From Symbiodinium natans (Eukaryota; Sar; Dinophyceae; Suessiales; Symbiodiniaceae), in the NCBI GenBank assembly GCA_905221605.1, contig CAJNDS010002579.1:1100734-1164733 (forward strand): a stretch of DNA of 64,000 nt, given 5' to 3'. The position numbers and the translations under genes are program-made. Shown here piece after piece: positions 10,461 to 21,836 of this stretch. The notes under the pieces were generated by a model. It worked only from the letters and a program-made list of their open reading frames with translations, did no database searches and was not told the DNA's origin. The first letter of the stretch is position 1, and every line of letters begins with the position of its first letter.

Positions 10461-11230
10461 GCCGCCCGTCGAATGTCTTCAGAAAATCCTGTCTAAACCT
10501 AAGCCCCACCCCCACCGCCCCCCTGAGCCCTAAACCCTAAACCCCAAGAGGCTCCCGAATGGAAGCCCATGACCCCCACGCAGGATTCTAAAAGGGTGCT
10601 CTGGCGGGCGCTCTGCATTGTGTAAGCGCTGGCGTTGCCACTACTATTCCGAAAACCCTATACATTTTTTCTGATAAACCCTGAACCCTGTAAACGGTAT
10701 GTGCACCCTAAACGCAAGAGGCCGCAGTGTATAATTTCAGGCACCCAAAAGGTTTTAAGGAGGGGCTTCATAAATTCATGTGCCGCTCATATATATATAT
10801 ATATTTTTTTTTACATATATGTATACATACGGCGGATTCTGTCTAGCGCTGGGAGGGTGCGTAAGGAGTGATACCTATTTCGGGCACTTGGACAGTACCG
10901 GATAGCAACATTTACTGTCGCTTCTTGAGAAGAAACACCATTTTCTTTGCAGCACCAACAAGGTCTGGGACTTTCTCAATGCCCCAAACCCTAAGCCATA
11001 AGCCCGTCCTAGCCACGAAAACGCGGCGGCAAATGATTTTTCTAGCGTTCAGGGTTGGAGTTCTTCTAGAGGAAGTGACATGAAGATTGGGCCCTCTTGA
11101 TTAGGATTCAGGGTTTAGGGTACTTGGTAGGGTAAACAACGGGTATACAAGGGGTGCATAAATGGTATACAAGGGTTTTCCCAAATCAGGGCCCACATTA
11201 AGGGACCACGCATGAAGCATCTGAGACCAG

Positions 11231-11286
11231 GCTACAAGATTGTCTGGAATGCCCATGAGAAGCTGGGCAACCTGCGCCAAGCAGAG
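11231..11286 (+). CDS. PPR exon (YKIVWNAHEKLGNLRQAE)
   Basis: The acceptor is GACCAG|GC. It reads YKIVWNAHEKLGNLRQAE and stops at a GC donor at 11287, exactly after the A-E that precedes helix two. Reading through the donor gives A-W-A-E-R-V-L, so a retained-intron product would still look PPR-like for ten residues. Confidence 0.72.
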
Positions 11287-12404
11287 GCATGGGCGGAGCG
11301 AGTCTTGGCGTCATCTCGGGGCTCGGGGGTTCAGGATGTGTTGTCTCCTTGGCGCCCTCAGAACTAGGAGCTCCGCACGTGCAATAGTTCGGACCAAAAT
11401 AGTTCAGGCCTAAAACCGTACGGGGGCGGGGAGCTGGCCGCTTAGGACGGCGGGGCGTGGGAGGCAAAAACACGAAGGGCCATCTACAATCAGACCTTAC
11501 ATGTGTGGTGGGTGCTTTACTGTAACTTTAGATCCTTAGCTTTTTTTGGGTTTATTGGGTTTTTAATAAGGCAGCTAAAAGTTTGTTTTTTTGCTACCCT
11601 CCTAAGTGCCGCCAAGTTCCCTGCCAATCGCGTAGTACCATACACTCGATTCTGCCGCAACCTGAAGCGCTCCACCCCAAACCCTAAAGCCCTAAACTAG
11701 AATTTCATGTTTCCGGATACGACCCATACCCCCTACCCTAGTTTAGGGTTAGCTGTTTGTGGGGTTTTAGGAGCTACCATTTGTGGCGTATGTGTTTGAA
11801 TGCTGTTCCCTGAACAAAGGACCCGATTGCAATTTGGAACTACCTCCAACGTCAATCACGTGGACTTCTCTCCGCATAGCCGTTTTCTATGGTGCGCGTC
11901 GGTGCGCGTAGGCTTCGACTATGTGTGGGGGTATAACTAGGCGAGCCGAGCTTTTGCAAGATTGCCTCAAATCAAGTCATCAAAACCCCGCGACCCTGAA
12001 CTCAAAAAAAAGTCAGAATCTCAAAACAGCTGGGCACCCCGCTACCTCCCAGCTCCAGGAATGTTTGCCGACAAGTTTCCACCGGGGCCCCTTGGCAAGT
12101 CTGAGAAGAGGGGCTTAGGGTCATTGAGGCCTCAGGAGTAAGTTTGTACCCTAAACCCTAAACCCGAAACCCTAAACCCTAAACCCTAAACCCTAAACCC
12201 TAAACCCTAAACTAGAAAGACCCTAAAGCTACAGCTTCAAACCTAAAGCCTGCAGCCCAAACCCTTTGGCAGACCTGGGTTCATGGTTTGCTGAGTTGAA
12301 GTAGGTAGGTGGACGGGTAGCCTCTTTTCGGGGCGCCGAAAGGTTTAGGTTTCTTAGGGCTAGGGTCTAAGAAGTTTAGGGTTGATGGTCACAACCTTTA
12401 TTCG

Positions 12405-12593
12405 GGGTTTAGGGTTTAGGGTTTTAGGGTTTTAGGGTTTTAGGGTTTTAGGGTTTTAGGGTTTTAGGGTTTTAGGGTTTTAGGGTTTTAGGGTTTTAGG
12501 GTTTTAGGGTTTAGGGTTTTAGGGTTTTAGGGTTTTAGGGGTTTTAGGGTTTTAGGGTTTTAGGGTTTTAGGGTTTTAGGGTTTTAGGGTTTA
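12405..12593. repeat. TTTTAGGG (8-mer) array
   Basis: About 22 units of GGGTTTTA, one base longer than the heptamer elsewhere, with one interruption by a heptamer (12509-12515). It lies in an intron of gene A. Confidence 0.96.
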
Positions 12594-12704
12594 TGGGTCT
12601 AACTTAGGACTTCGGGTCTACGAGGTGCACGAGCTGGTGTGTGGGGATCCTTACATAGTCCCAGAGGCTCCTTCTGAGTTGCGCTAGGAGGCTGGGTAAG
12701 TAGG

Positions 12705-12803
12705 CTAGGACCCAGATCAGGCCCTTATTCCCCTTTTTTCGGGTCAAGCCCCTTTAAACCAAAAAGGGCACCCTTTTTAATCCTAGGTCGCTCTTGGGTT
12801 TAG
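12705..12803. mobile_element. MITE-like element, family CTAGRCCCGGGAGTAGGCCC (diverged)
   Basis: Ends CTAGGACCCAGATCAGGCCC and GCTCTTGGGTTTAG, with the shared core AAACCAAAAAGGGCACCC. Confidence 0.75.
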
Positions 12804-12921
12804 TAGGTTGGGGGTGCACGACCCCACAGAAATAGTTTCAAACATTCATCGCATCAGAATGAAGAATGTGAATCTCTGAAGAGCTGGGAACTGACAAGAT
12901 GATTTCCGGTTAAGCCCCCAG

Positions 12922-12946
12922 TGCCGTACAGGGGGCCTGGGCCAAA
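12922..12946 (+). CDS. Possible PPR micro-exon (CRTGGLGQ)
   Basis: The acceptor is CCCCCAG and the donor is GC at 12947. It reads CRTGGLGQ, compatible with a C-x-x-G-G-x-x-x-x-A-E turn. Neither neighbour is fixed. Confidence 0.28.
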
Positions 12947-13337
12947 GCGAAAGTTCTGATGGGGAAGCCTAAATACTCAAAACCCTGCATCCTAAAACCC
13001 TATAAAATACTCAAAACCCTGCATCCTAAACCCTAAACCCTAAATACTCAAAACCCTGCATCCTAAAACCCTACAAGACGATACCTCAGACTCTGATGGG
13101 CTGTTGCTGAATTTTCGCGGATGCTGCCAGGGTTAGCCCACGTAGAGTGACATTATCTTGAACAAGCTTTATTTGGGGGTCCGAAGCCTTAAACCCTAAA
13201 AAACCCTCTAAAACCCTATAAAACTACAAGCCCTATAGACCCTAGAGAACGCTACAAATGCCTTCAAGCCCTCTTTAGGATTTAGGGTTTAGGGTTTAGG
13301 GTTTCCCGGAATCCTGCAACTTCAAATTGCCAAAGAG

Positions 13338-13391
13338 GCTTGGGACCTATCTTTGGCTGATCGACTCGTGGCAGACTGTTTGGAGTGGGAT
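13338..13391 (+). CDS. Possible exon (AWDLSLADRLVADCLEWD)
   Basis: The acceptor is AAAGAG and the donor is GC at 13392. It is in phase 0 on both ends and reads AWDLSLADRLVADCLEWD. It starts like other helix-two exons (A-W), but the rest departs from PPR consensus. Confidence 0.3.
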
Positions 13392-13405
13392 GCTTCGGGT
13401 TCGTT

Positions 13406-13519
13406 CTTAGGGTTTAGGGTTTAGGGTTTAGGGTTTAGGGTTTAGGGTTTAGGGTTTAGGGTTAAGGGTTAAGGGTTAAGGGTTAAGGGTTAAGGGTTAA
13501 GGGTTAAGGGTTAAGGGTT
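13406..13519. repeat. TTTAGGG array switching to GGGTTAA array
   Basis: Seven to eight heptamers TTTAGGG (13406-13461) pass without a break into about nine GGGTTAA units (13462-13518). The switch is a single substitution fixed across the second block. Confidence 0.96.
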
Positions 13520-13595
13520 CTTTCTTTCGTTGGACAAAATCCACGCGCACACACAGAGTTGGGGTTCGGGGCCCTATAGAGCCCCAAGATTCAAG

Positions 13596-13681
13596 AACTA
13601 CTAATTGCTTTTAAACCCTATGTTGCCCTTAAAGCAAGAATATTTTTTAAATTGTTGGGGGGGTTCTTAAGCAATTAGAAG
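13596..13681. mobile_element. MITE-like element, family ACTANTTGCTTAA
   Basis: ACTACTAATTGCTTTTAAAC at the left and GGGGTTCTTAAGCAATTAGA at the right. Confidence 0.78.
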
Positions 13682-13969
13682 TGCCAGCACATCACCAGGT
13701 CTACAGGAGCCGAACTGAAGACAAATATCATCCCATACTAGGCAGGCTTCAGAGCCGGCACATCTGCATCGAGTGGCATAAAAGAAGTGTAGTCAGGGCA
13801 CTCGCCTGTTATGAGGCATTTGTTGTAGGGCGTAGCCCAAAAAAATGGCTCTCTGTGTATGTGTGTGTGTGTGTGCGTGTCTCTGTCTCTCTGTCTATCT
13901 GTCCGTCTGCCTGCCTTCCTGCCTGTCTGTGTGTGTGTATCAGCCTATGCATTGATTCCGCAGACTAAG

Positions 13970-14027
13970 GAAGCGCATGCCAAGGCCGCAAATACCAACG
14001 AAGCCATCAGCTGGTTGCGAAGGACGG
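13970..14027 (+). CDS. PPR exon (AHAKAANTNEAISWLRR)
   Basis: The acceptor is GACTAAG. It reads E, then AHAKAANTNEAISWLRR, a PPR turn and second helix. A GC donor at 14003 would cut it after T-N-E; another near 14028 lets it run on. The triplet-repeat tract begins about 40 bp downstream. Confidence 0.45.
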
Positions 14028-14064
14028 GCGTTGGGCGCACTTAACCCTGCCCTTCCGACAACGA

Positions 14065-14100
14065 CCACTCCACCTCCTCCTCCTCCTCCTCCTCCTCCTC

Positions 14101-14168
<68 letters not shown>

Positions 14169-14193
14169 GCTACTACTGCTACTACTGCTGCTG

Positions 14194-14228
<35 letters not shown>

Positions 14229-14435
14229 GCTACTGCTACTGCTACTGCAACTGCAACTGCTGCTGCTGCTGCTACTGCTACTGCTACTGCTACTGCTACT
14301 GCTACTGCTACTGCTACTGCTACTGCTACTGCTACTGCTACTGCTGCTACTACTGCTACTACTGCTACTACTGCTACTATTGCAACTATTGCTACTATTG
14401 CTACTATTGCTGTTGCTATTGCTATCGCTATTGCT
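14065..14435. repeat. Triplet microsatellite (CTC, then CTA/CTG, then ATTGCT)
   Basis: Blocks run in order: CTC (14072-14100), CTA (14101-14168), then mixtures of CTA and CTG in phase, ending GCTATT. The tract is open on both strands only because the unit is a triplet; the predicted Thr/Ala/Val runs are low-complexity. Confidence 0.97.
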
Positions 14436-14445
14436 ATGCGGGCCT

Positions 14446-14552
14446 GCATATCATTCGCAAATGCGGCTATGCCACCCAGTGCCACCAGAAATCAACTTCA
14501 CAAACAGCTTGTTCTATGCCACGTGAGTCTCTCGGCAGCATCAGCGCTAACT

Positions 14553-14617
<65 letters not shown>

Positions 14618-16851
14618 TAGCTATAGCTATAGCTATAGCTATAGCAAGAGCAATAATTTGAGATGTACTAGGGGTCCCTTAAAAGATCGTAAACTTCCAC
14701 ATCGCTGGCAGGACTGCCATGCTCTGTCCAGCATCTGCGGGCACCCCAGGCACCCAAGAAGCTTCCCCCTACGGTCCTCTAGGCAGCCCTTGAAAGCCTA
14801 AACTCCCAAACCCGAAGCCCTCAACCCTACCTAAAGGCCATCGAGAGGAAACCCTAAACCCTCAACCCTAAACCCTCAACCCTCAACCCTAAACCCTCAA
14901 CCCTAAACCCTAAACCCTAAACCCTAAACCCTAAACCCTAAACCCTAAACCCTAACCCTAAACCCTTGCAACCCTAAAAGCCCTCAACCCGGAGATCCCC
15001 GCAGTGGCAGGATGCAGTCTGCTCGCTTTGCCCCCGGCGTGACCTGCTACAGCCACTCGTCTGCAAGGAGGCATGGCCCCTAAACGCAGGTGGGGGGGGG
15101 GGGGGGGTGCGATATTTCTTCCAAGCCATAAACCCGTCAGTTCATGAAACCTTTTTTCTCCTGGAGTTATTCACTCTGAAAACCTAAACCCCTCAAGCCC
15201 GAATCTAAGCACCATTGTCCTGGCAAAGTGTTGTGTTCGGACATTCCCTTCCTTTCAGCTTGTGCCTTGTGGGCAATCCTGTGACCTCACCCTGTAAACC
15301 CTAAATCCTAAACCCTAAACCCTAAATCCTAAACCCTAAACCCTACACACCCCCCTTTAACAGTCAGGTCTGTAGGGTCTTTGAGGCTCTTTCTTCCAGA
15401 ATAGATCTCGATTCGGGGCCTATTGGCATTTTAGGGTTGACGTCAGGGTTTAAGGTTTGGGGTTTAGGGCTTAGGGCTTAGGGCTTTGGGCTTTGGGTTT
15501 AGGGTTTAGGGTTTAGAGTGGTTTAGGGGTTCAAAAGTTTCAGAAAGGGGGAAAGGGGCAAGTCCCTTGCCTGCTTTGAGGCAGTGTCATCAAAGCATGC
15601 GCCTGGGCATCTTTAGGGTTTAGGGTTTAGGGTTTAGGGTTTAGGATTTAGGGTCCAGGTTGCGGGGTACCCCTAAACTCCAAATTCCCAAAGAAACCCC
15701 CCTAAAACCCTACAGCCCTACAGCCTCACTCAACTCCAAATCCCAAGAACCCCTTAATACCCTAAACTTGCCCTAAACCCCCAAAGTCTGCTTTTAAACC
15801 CTAAGTCCCGAAAGCCTCAACCTGACCTGGCTGTCGGGCGTCTGTAGGGTTTTATGATTCGCTTAGTTACTTCAGAGCTTAAGGCATCCGCCACTCCGAT
15901 ACCTTAGCGTACCAAGAATGATATAAAGTCAGTCAGCATAGCATTCATGTGTTCAATACTTCCTCTTATTCCTAAAAAGGAGCAGTCTGGATGTCTGGAA
16001 CTTCCCTGAGCCCGACTCTTCGGCGTAGGTATGTATGGCATCATGCAGGGCCACCTTTTCGTGGTTTGGGGGGGGGGGGGGGGGGGGTTCGGTTTGCTTC
16101 AGGATCGGAAAGTATACGGTTTAGGGTTTAGGGTTCTAGGCCTTAGTTGGGGGGAGGGGGGTCGGTTCTTGTTGGGGCCGCTAGACCAGACGGTGCTGTG
16201 CAAGCGATCCCGAATGTTGAACACCCACGCACAAACGCGAAAAAACATGCGCCCCAAACCCTAAACCCTAAACCACCACCTCTTGGCATCAAGGGGAGCA
16301 GGATCTGGCTTTCAAGGGTTTGAGACCTCTATGGGGTGAGAGGTACGTGTTATCCTAAATCACAACAGGTTCCAAGCACCCCCTAAAGCCAAGCCCCCCT
16401 GAAACCTTCGAGCCTTCCTCAAGACGACAGCGCCCAACTAACAGCTTCCAGAATCTGCCTTTGGGTCCTGTAAAGTCACCACCCTAAACCCTAAACCCTA
16501 AACCCTAAACCCTAAACCCTAAACCCTAAACCCTAAACCCTCAGACCCTAAACCCTTAGTTGCTGACCCCGGTCCCTGAACCCCAAGCCCGAGCCCCTCA
16601 ACATCTAAACCGCGCACTGCAATTCGGAGCTCATCCTACCCAATATATTGGGGGGCGGCGGGGGCCTATTTCATTCCAAGATGTTTGGGCCGGTTTGGGG
16701 TTTAGGGATTAGGGTTTAGGGTTTCGGGTTGGGGCTTGTATCGGGGTGCTTCTCAGCTAGCCCCTCTGAGTTGTCCGAAGCCCGATGTGACCCAGAAAAC
16801 CTAAACTAAACCCTAAACCCTAAACCCTAAACCCTAAACCCTAAACCCAAG
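14446..16851 (+). other. Intron or unresolved stretch of gene A
   Basis: It holds the AGC run, CCCTAAA arrays (14850-14970, 15297-15345, 16483-16540), TTTAGGG arrays (15460-15520, 15612-15650), and poly-G tracts (15092-15108, 16071-16087). One possible exon near 15010 (WQDAVCSLC) is not convincing. Confidence 0.6.
14555..14645. repeat. AGC triplet run followed by AGCTAT hexamers
   Basis: About 20 AGC triplets, then ATAGCT units. No gene context was recognised. Confidence 0.97.
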
Positions 16852-16904
16852 GCGCTGCCAAGGGAAAGGCAAAGATGGCGCTCCAACAGTGGCGCGAGAT
16901 GGAG
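16852..16904 (+). CDS. PPR exon (AAKGKAKMALQQWREME)
   Basis: The acceptor AG is formed at the edge of a CCCTAAA array (CCCAAG|GC). It reads AAKGKAKMALQQWREME to a GC donor at 16905, a clear PPR helix pair with W-R-E-M-E. The scaffold gap at 17028 lies just downstream. Confidence 0.6.
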
Positions 16905-16929
16905 GCGGCCCGGAGATTCTAATGTGGGG

Positions 16930-17027
16930 CTTTCCGAAATTAGGGGTACCTTATTAGGGTCCATATTAGAAGGGAATCCATCCTAATTACTATTTGGGGG
17001 TCTATTTTAGGGGTACCTTATTTAAGT
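16930..17027. mobile_element. Element related to GGGGTACCTTATTNGGGTCC
   Basis: CCGAAATTAGGGGTACCTTA, GGGAATCC, AATTACTATTTGGGGGTC and again AGGGGTACCTTATTTAAG, cut by the gap. Related copies in the opposite orientation are at 44193-44258 and 50208-50305. Confidence 0.65.
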
Positions 17028-17127
17028 NNNNNNNNNNNNNNNNNNNNNNNNNNNNNNNNNNNNNNNNNNNNNNNNNNNNNNNNNNNNNNNNNNNNNNNNN
17101 NNNNNNNNNNNNNNNNNNNNNNNNNNN
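17028..17127. other. Assembly gap (100 N)
   Basis: Exactly 100 N, the conventional size for a scaffold gap of unknown length. It is followed directly by a poly-C tract. Confidence 0.99.
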
Positions 17128-17527
17128 CCCCCCCCCCCCCCCCCCCACCCAGCCCCCCCACCCACCCCCCCCTCCCCCTACCCGCAGCAGCCACCCCCCA
17201 ACCCCCACCAAAGCCCCAAGACCCCTTTCACCTGACAAGTTTCGAAAGAGGACTGCTGACATGCGGGATTAGCTTGGAACCCTATTCGCGAGACGGTGGA
17301 TGATAGAAATCCTGCATGACCCAGCCACCCACACACCAACTTGCCTACAGAAATCCCCTGCGCACCCCATAATTTCAATGTTGCTTGGGCGCCTGGGGTC
17401 ATGCAGGATTTGCATGACTCGCGCCGCTGGGTTTCTGCAGAGTTTCTCTGTATCAATGTTAAAATGGGGGGCGGCCAGGGGATTGGGTTGTGAAAAAACT
17501 CATGCAGGATTTTTAGCATCAACAGTA
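17128..17527 (+). repeat. 400-bp segment duplicated at 18328-18727 (offset exactly 1200)
   Basis: From the poly-C tract to ...CATCAACAGTA the sequence equals 18328-18727 except one base that I noticed (C at 17358, T at 18558). One copy abuts the gap, so a misassembled or collapsed repeat is as likely as a true recent duplication. It contains several copies of CATGCAGGATTT in both orientations but no recognisable gene. Confidence 0.95.
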
Positions 17528-18327
17528 CGTAGCAGGATGCGTTGTCTGGCAAGAAGCATCAGGAAGTCAGTTGCATGATCGCAAGTGCTCTTTTTTTGCA
17601 CCGCAAGGGCAAAGTGCAATGTGTATCGTGTCCAGCCAATGGAGACTTGCTTAAGTCAGTTGCATGATCGCAAGGGCAAAGCGCAATGTGTATCGTGTCC
17701 AGCCCATGGAGACTTGAAAAAAACTGACGCAGGACTTTTAGCATCAACCGTACGCGCCAGGGTGCGTTCTCTGGCAAGAAGCATCAGGAAGGCAGTTGCA
17801 TGATCGCAAGCACAAGGGCAATGCCACGTGAGTGGAGACTTGACAATTCCTGCCGGGGGAGGGGGGGTAGGAGGGGGGGGGTTGCGGGGGGGGGGGGGGG
17901 GGGCGGGGTGGGGGGGTGGGGGGCTGGGGGGGTGGGGGCGGGGGGGGGGTGGGGGCGTGGGGGGGGGGTGGGGGGGGTTGGGGGGGGTTGGGAGGGGGTT
18001 GGGGGGGGCCGAGCCATTTACAAACTCCCCATCCCATTTACAAACTATTTACAAACCATTTACAAACCATTTACAAACCCATTTACAAACTCCTTTTTAA
18101 GGAGCGAAGCAACTCCCACGTGGAAACAGGAAATGAGTCTATCTTGGAGGATTTCTTTTCAGTGCCCACGTGAGAGCCCGCGCCTACCAAAAGGAGTTTG
18201 TAACTGGGTTTGTAAATAGGTTTGTAAATAGTTTGTAAATAGTTTGTAAATGGGATGGGGAGTTGGTAAATGGCTTAACCCCCCCCCCCCCACCCCCCCC
18301 CCAAACCCCCCACCCCCACACACGCCA
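17528..18327. repeat. Repeat-rich block with a 500-bp imperfect palindrome
   Basis: At 17540-17850 a unit containing CAGTTGCATGATCGCAAG and GTGTATCGTGTCCAGCC recurs three times. From about 17860 a G-rich tract is followed by CATTTACAAACN repeats (18010-18092). After a spacer with CCACGTG come inverted GTTTGTAAATNG repeats (18195-18275) and a C-rich tract. The arms are mirror complements. No gene was seen. Confidence 0.85.
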
Positions 18328-18727
18328 CCCCCCCCCCCCCCCCCCCACCCAGCCCCCCCACCCACCCCCCCCTCCCCCTACCCGCAGCAGCCACCCCCCA
18401 ACCCCCACCAAAGCCCCAAGACCCCTTTCACCTGACAAGTTTCGAAAGAGGACTGCTGACATGCGGGATTAGCTTGGAACCCTATTCGCGAGACGGTGGA
18501 TGATAGAAATCCTGCATGACCCAGCCACCCACACACCAACTTGCCTACAGAAATCCCTTGCGCACCCCATAATTTCAATGTTGCTTGGGCGCCTGGGGTC
18601 ATGCAGGATTTGCATGACTCGCGCCGCTGGGTTTCTGCAGAGTTTCTCTGTATCAATGTTAAAATGGGGGGCGGCCAGGGGATTGGGTTGTGAAAAAACT
18701 CATGCAGGATTTTTAGCATCAACAGTA

Positions 18728-20169
18728 TCACCTTAAGAATCTTCCCAAAGCCAAGGGTACCACCTTTGGGGACCAAGGTAGAACCCCATGACTCTACGCA
18801 GCTCGCCAAGTTAGGACCCAATTATAGGCACCTATGATACTAGCCTAGGGTTTAGGGTTTGGGGTTTAGGGTTTGTGGATTAGGGTTTGGGGTTTAGGGT
18901 TTAGGGTTTAATTAGGGTTTAGGGTTTAGGGTTTAGGTAGGGGTTTAGGGTTTAGGGTTTTGGGTTTAGGGTTCAGGGTTCAGGGTTCAGGGTTCAGGGT
19001 TTAGGGTTTAGGGTTTAGGGTATTGTGGGCCCTTTAAAAAAAACCCTACGTTTTCCCGAAACACCCCTTTTTGCGGCTCTGGAGAGGCCAAGAAAAACCC
19101 CCTTGAAGAGGGATCGAAAGAACTCTCCCCGAGGGTTCTGGGTTTCAAAGGGGCTTAGAAGGGGATCTAAAAACCCCTAAACCCTAAACCCTAAACCCTA
19201 AACCCCGAAACCCTAAAACCAATAAGGGTCCTACTCCGGGTCCAAGTTTTCCTTCGGGACCACATGAGCCCTAAGTGGGTTTAAGGTCCATAGCATACCT
19301 GTAGGGTACCCAATTTTAGGCTACGAGAGACCGCAAAAGCCCCCAAACCCCCCAAACCCTTAGCAAGGCTGCAACCCCTAAACTTGCATCACAAGCCCTA
19401 GAAACCCAGCCTTAGCCCCTCAAAACCTTAGAGCCCTAAACCTCAGAAGCCCTAGAAGCCCGAAACCCTGAAAGCCCTAACCCCGCAACACCAAGCCCTG
19501 ATCTGAAGCCCCCAACCTAGACCCTAAACCCTAAACCCTAAACCCTAAACCCTAAACCCTGAAAACCCCTAAACAGTCTAGGGGCCATGGGCAGTGCTTA
19601 GGAACCTTCAGCCCACAGACGTCAACTACAATACCGCCTCTTGCCAGCCGTGGGTTGAAGGCCTAGAGTTTAAGGTTTAGGGTTTAGGGTTTAGGGTTTA
19701 GGGTTCAGGTTTCACATTGTCTAAGGTTCAGAGTTTTTAGGGTTCAGGGGGCTCAGGGCTTTATAGAGATTAATTTTAGCTTTCGCCGAAAACCTGCACT
19801 AAACAAAACCCCATGAAACCTATAAACTTGGGTTTGGGGTGTATTGGGTTCACGGTTTATAGGGTTCAGGGCTCAGGGTTGTACAGGGATTAGATTTCGC
19901 AGGGGTTGCTGATAGGGATTTAACCCTAAACCCTAAACCCTAAACCCTAAACCCTAAACCCTAAACCCTAAACCCTAAACCCTAAACCCTAAACCCGTTT
20001 TAGAGGGCAGGTTGAGGGTTTACCACCTGCCAGTTCGATGGCATGAGGCATGAGGGGTCGCCCCTCATGCATCTGCAGCTGATGGCCCCCATGTCGCTGC
20101 AAGTGCTTAGGCTTTAGGGCTTCTAGGGGTTTTAGGGCTTTAAGGGCTTTCGGGTCTTTAGGGTTTCTA

Positions 20170-20205
<36 letters not shown>

Positions 20206-20214
20206 ACCGCCCAG
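18728..20214 (+). other. Intron of gene A filled with telomere-type arrays
   Basis: TTTAGGG at 18843-19022, CCCTAAA at 19163-19215, 19518-19563 and 19920-19995, and a 34-base poly-C tract at 20172-20205. No coding sequence was seen. Confidence 0.7.
20046..20068. repeat. Perfect 10-bp-stem hairpin
   Basis: GCATGAGGGG, a TCG loop and CCCCTCATGC. It lies in the intron before the PPR exon at 20215. It may be chance or an element remnant. Confidence 0.6.
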
Positions 20215-20260
20215 GTCATCAATGCTTGCGCCAAAGCTGGCGACATAGAATTGGCGGAAA
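20215..20260 (+). CDS. PPR exon (VINACAKAGDIELAE)
   Basis: Just after a poly-C tract (20172-20205), GCCCAG is followed by VINACAKAGDIELAE plus one base. VINACAKAGD is close to the typical dinoflagellate PPR core. The donor is GC at 20261. A|GC with the next exon (20721) gives serine and the run LAESLVATMLKLGE. Confidence 0.75.
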
Positions 20261-20720
20261 GCCCGGTCCCCCAGTTCGGGTTTCATCCTAATGTCAGGAG
20301 ACTCACCCCAAGATGGCTATGCCTACGATGTAGCTTCCTCCTACCACATGCATACCGTGCCGGTGGCACCGACTCTGAAAGTTTGAAGCATCTGAGGCCC
20401 CACGACGCCGATACAGGTTCGGGCTTTCCCTAAATCCCTGAAACATAATTACTGGCCTCAACCCTAGCCCTGAACCAGTCCTGAGCCCAAACCCTCAACC
20501 CTGGCCCTAAACCCTCAACCTCATTACTGTTGCCGCCCTAAACCCGATAAGCTGTGAAAGCTCGAAGCCCGACACCAGAAACCTATATACACGCCCAGTA
20601 AAAATGAATTATCCCTAAACCTAAACTCTACTAACCCTGAACTCCATTAACCCTAAACTAAGCCTATGCAACAGACCCCGAACCCTCAACCTATCAGCAC
20701 GTACTTGACGCACGCCTGAG

Positions 20721-20752
20721 GCTTGGTAGCCACGATGCTGAAGCTTGGCGAA
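20721..20752 (+). CDS. PPR micro-exon (LVATMLKLGE)
   Basis: The acceptor is GCCTGAG and the donor is GC at 20753. After the split serine it reads LVATMLKLGE, completing helix two of the motif started at 20215. A TAG in another frame is avoided only in this phase. Confidence 0.58.
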
Positions 20753-21584
20753 GCTAAGGTTAGAGGGGCTCAAGGGCTTAGGCGGTAGGTCTTACAAGGA
20801 TGAGGGCTAGAGCTTAGGGGCTTAAAGGCTTTTTGGGTTTAGGGTCGGCGGTGTCAGGGTTTCAAGGCGAAGCGGAAAAAATGGCTGAGAGGGTTTTTGG
20901 GGGGTAAAAGGTTTGAAGGCTTCGTGCGGTTTAGGGATTAAAGGCTTACAGGGTTGAGTGCTACAAGGTTGCAGATTCTTCAGCGCGAACTCGCCTACAA
21001 AGTCAAGAGAGAGAACCATTTAAGGGGGACCTGCAGCAAGGTGCTTCCGCTGGAACTCCGAACCCTAAACCCTAAACCCTAGACCCTTTGCGGCCGGGTG
21101 GCTGACTGTGTGGTCTCGCCACGTGGGTTTAGGCTTGAGGGTTTTTAGGGTTTAGGGGTTAGGGTTGCCATCAACCCGAAGCCCAACATTTTCTGAACTG
21201 GGGGGGTCTTGGATCCCTCGAGTGGAGTTTCGGGACCAGGTGGGCCCTTGTGACCCTAAACCCTAAACCCTAAACCCTAAACCCTAAACCCTAAACCCTA
21301 AACCCTAAACCCTAAACCCATTTCAAGATCTTCCTTCCCATGAACCATGAACCTTCATGCAAAAAAACATGACCTGCTCGAGACCCATACAACCTAAAAC
21401 GCCCCAAGGTAACTCCCACGGTAAACCCCAAATCCTAGGGCCTAAGCCGTATAGACCGTAAGCAGAGACCCTAAAAAGCCTCAACCCTTAAGCCCTACAA
21501 GCCCTAACTCAACCCTATAAACCCTCGACCCTAAACTTACAAAACCCCAACCCTGAACCTACAGACCTGTTTACCGAACCCTAA

Positions 21585-21760
21585 ACCCGAAACTCCCTAA
21601 ACCCTAAACTCCCCAAACTCCCTAAACTCCCCAACCTCCCTAAACTTCCCAAGCTCCCTAAACCCTAAACACCCCAAACTCCCTAGACTCCCCAAACTCC
21701 CTAAAACCCTAAACACCCTAAACTCCCCAAACTTCCTAAACTCCCCAAACTCCTTAAAGC
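21585..21760. repeat. CTAAACTCCCCAAACTCC tandem repeats
   Basis: Alternating CCCTAAACT and CCCCAAACT units make a local tandem array just upstream of the PPR exon at 21769. Confidence 0.9.
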
Positions 21761-21768
21761 CTACCCAG

Positions 21769-21836
21769 TTGCCGACTCATGCGGCCTGACCAGTTCGCGT
21801 TCTCTGGCTTGGCCGCCGCCTGCGCCAAGCCACTCG
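21769..21836 (+). CDS. PPR exon (MRPDQFAFSGLAAACAKPLG)
   Basis: After CTACCCAG it reads C-R-L, then MRPDQFAFSGLAAACAKPLG. The P-D and the F-x-x-L-x-A-A-C-A-K fit a PPR loop and first helix. A GC donor lies at 21837. Its start phase does not fit the end of 20752 directly, so an acceptor shift or another exon is needed. Confidence 0.53.

Noticed and set aside
13940-14801. Long Thr/Ala and Val/Ala open frames of 181 and 274 codons
   Set aside because: They are translations of CTA/CTG/CTC and AGC triplet microsatellites. A triplet unit without stops is open by construction.
17744-18472. Proline- or glycine-rich open frames
   Set aside because: They are homopolymer C or G tracts translated in all frames, and they lie next to the assembly gap.
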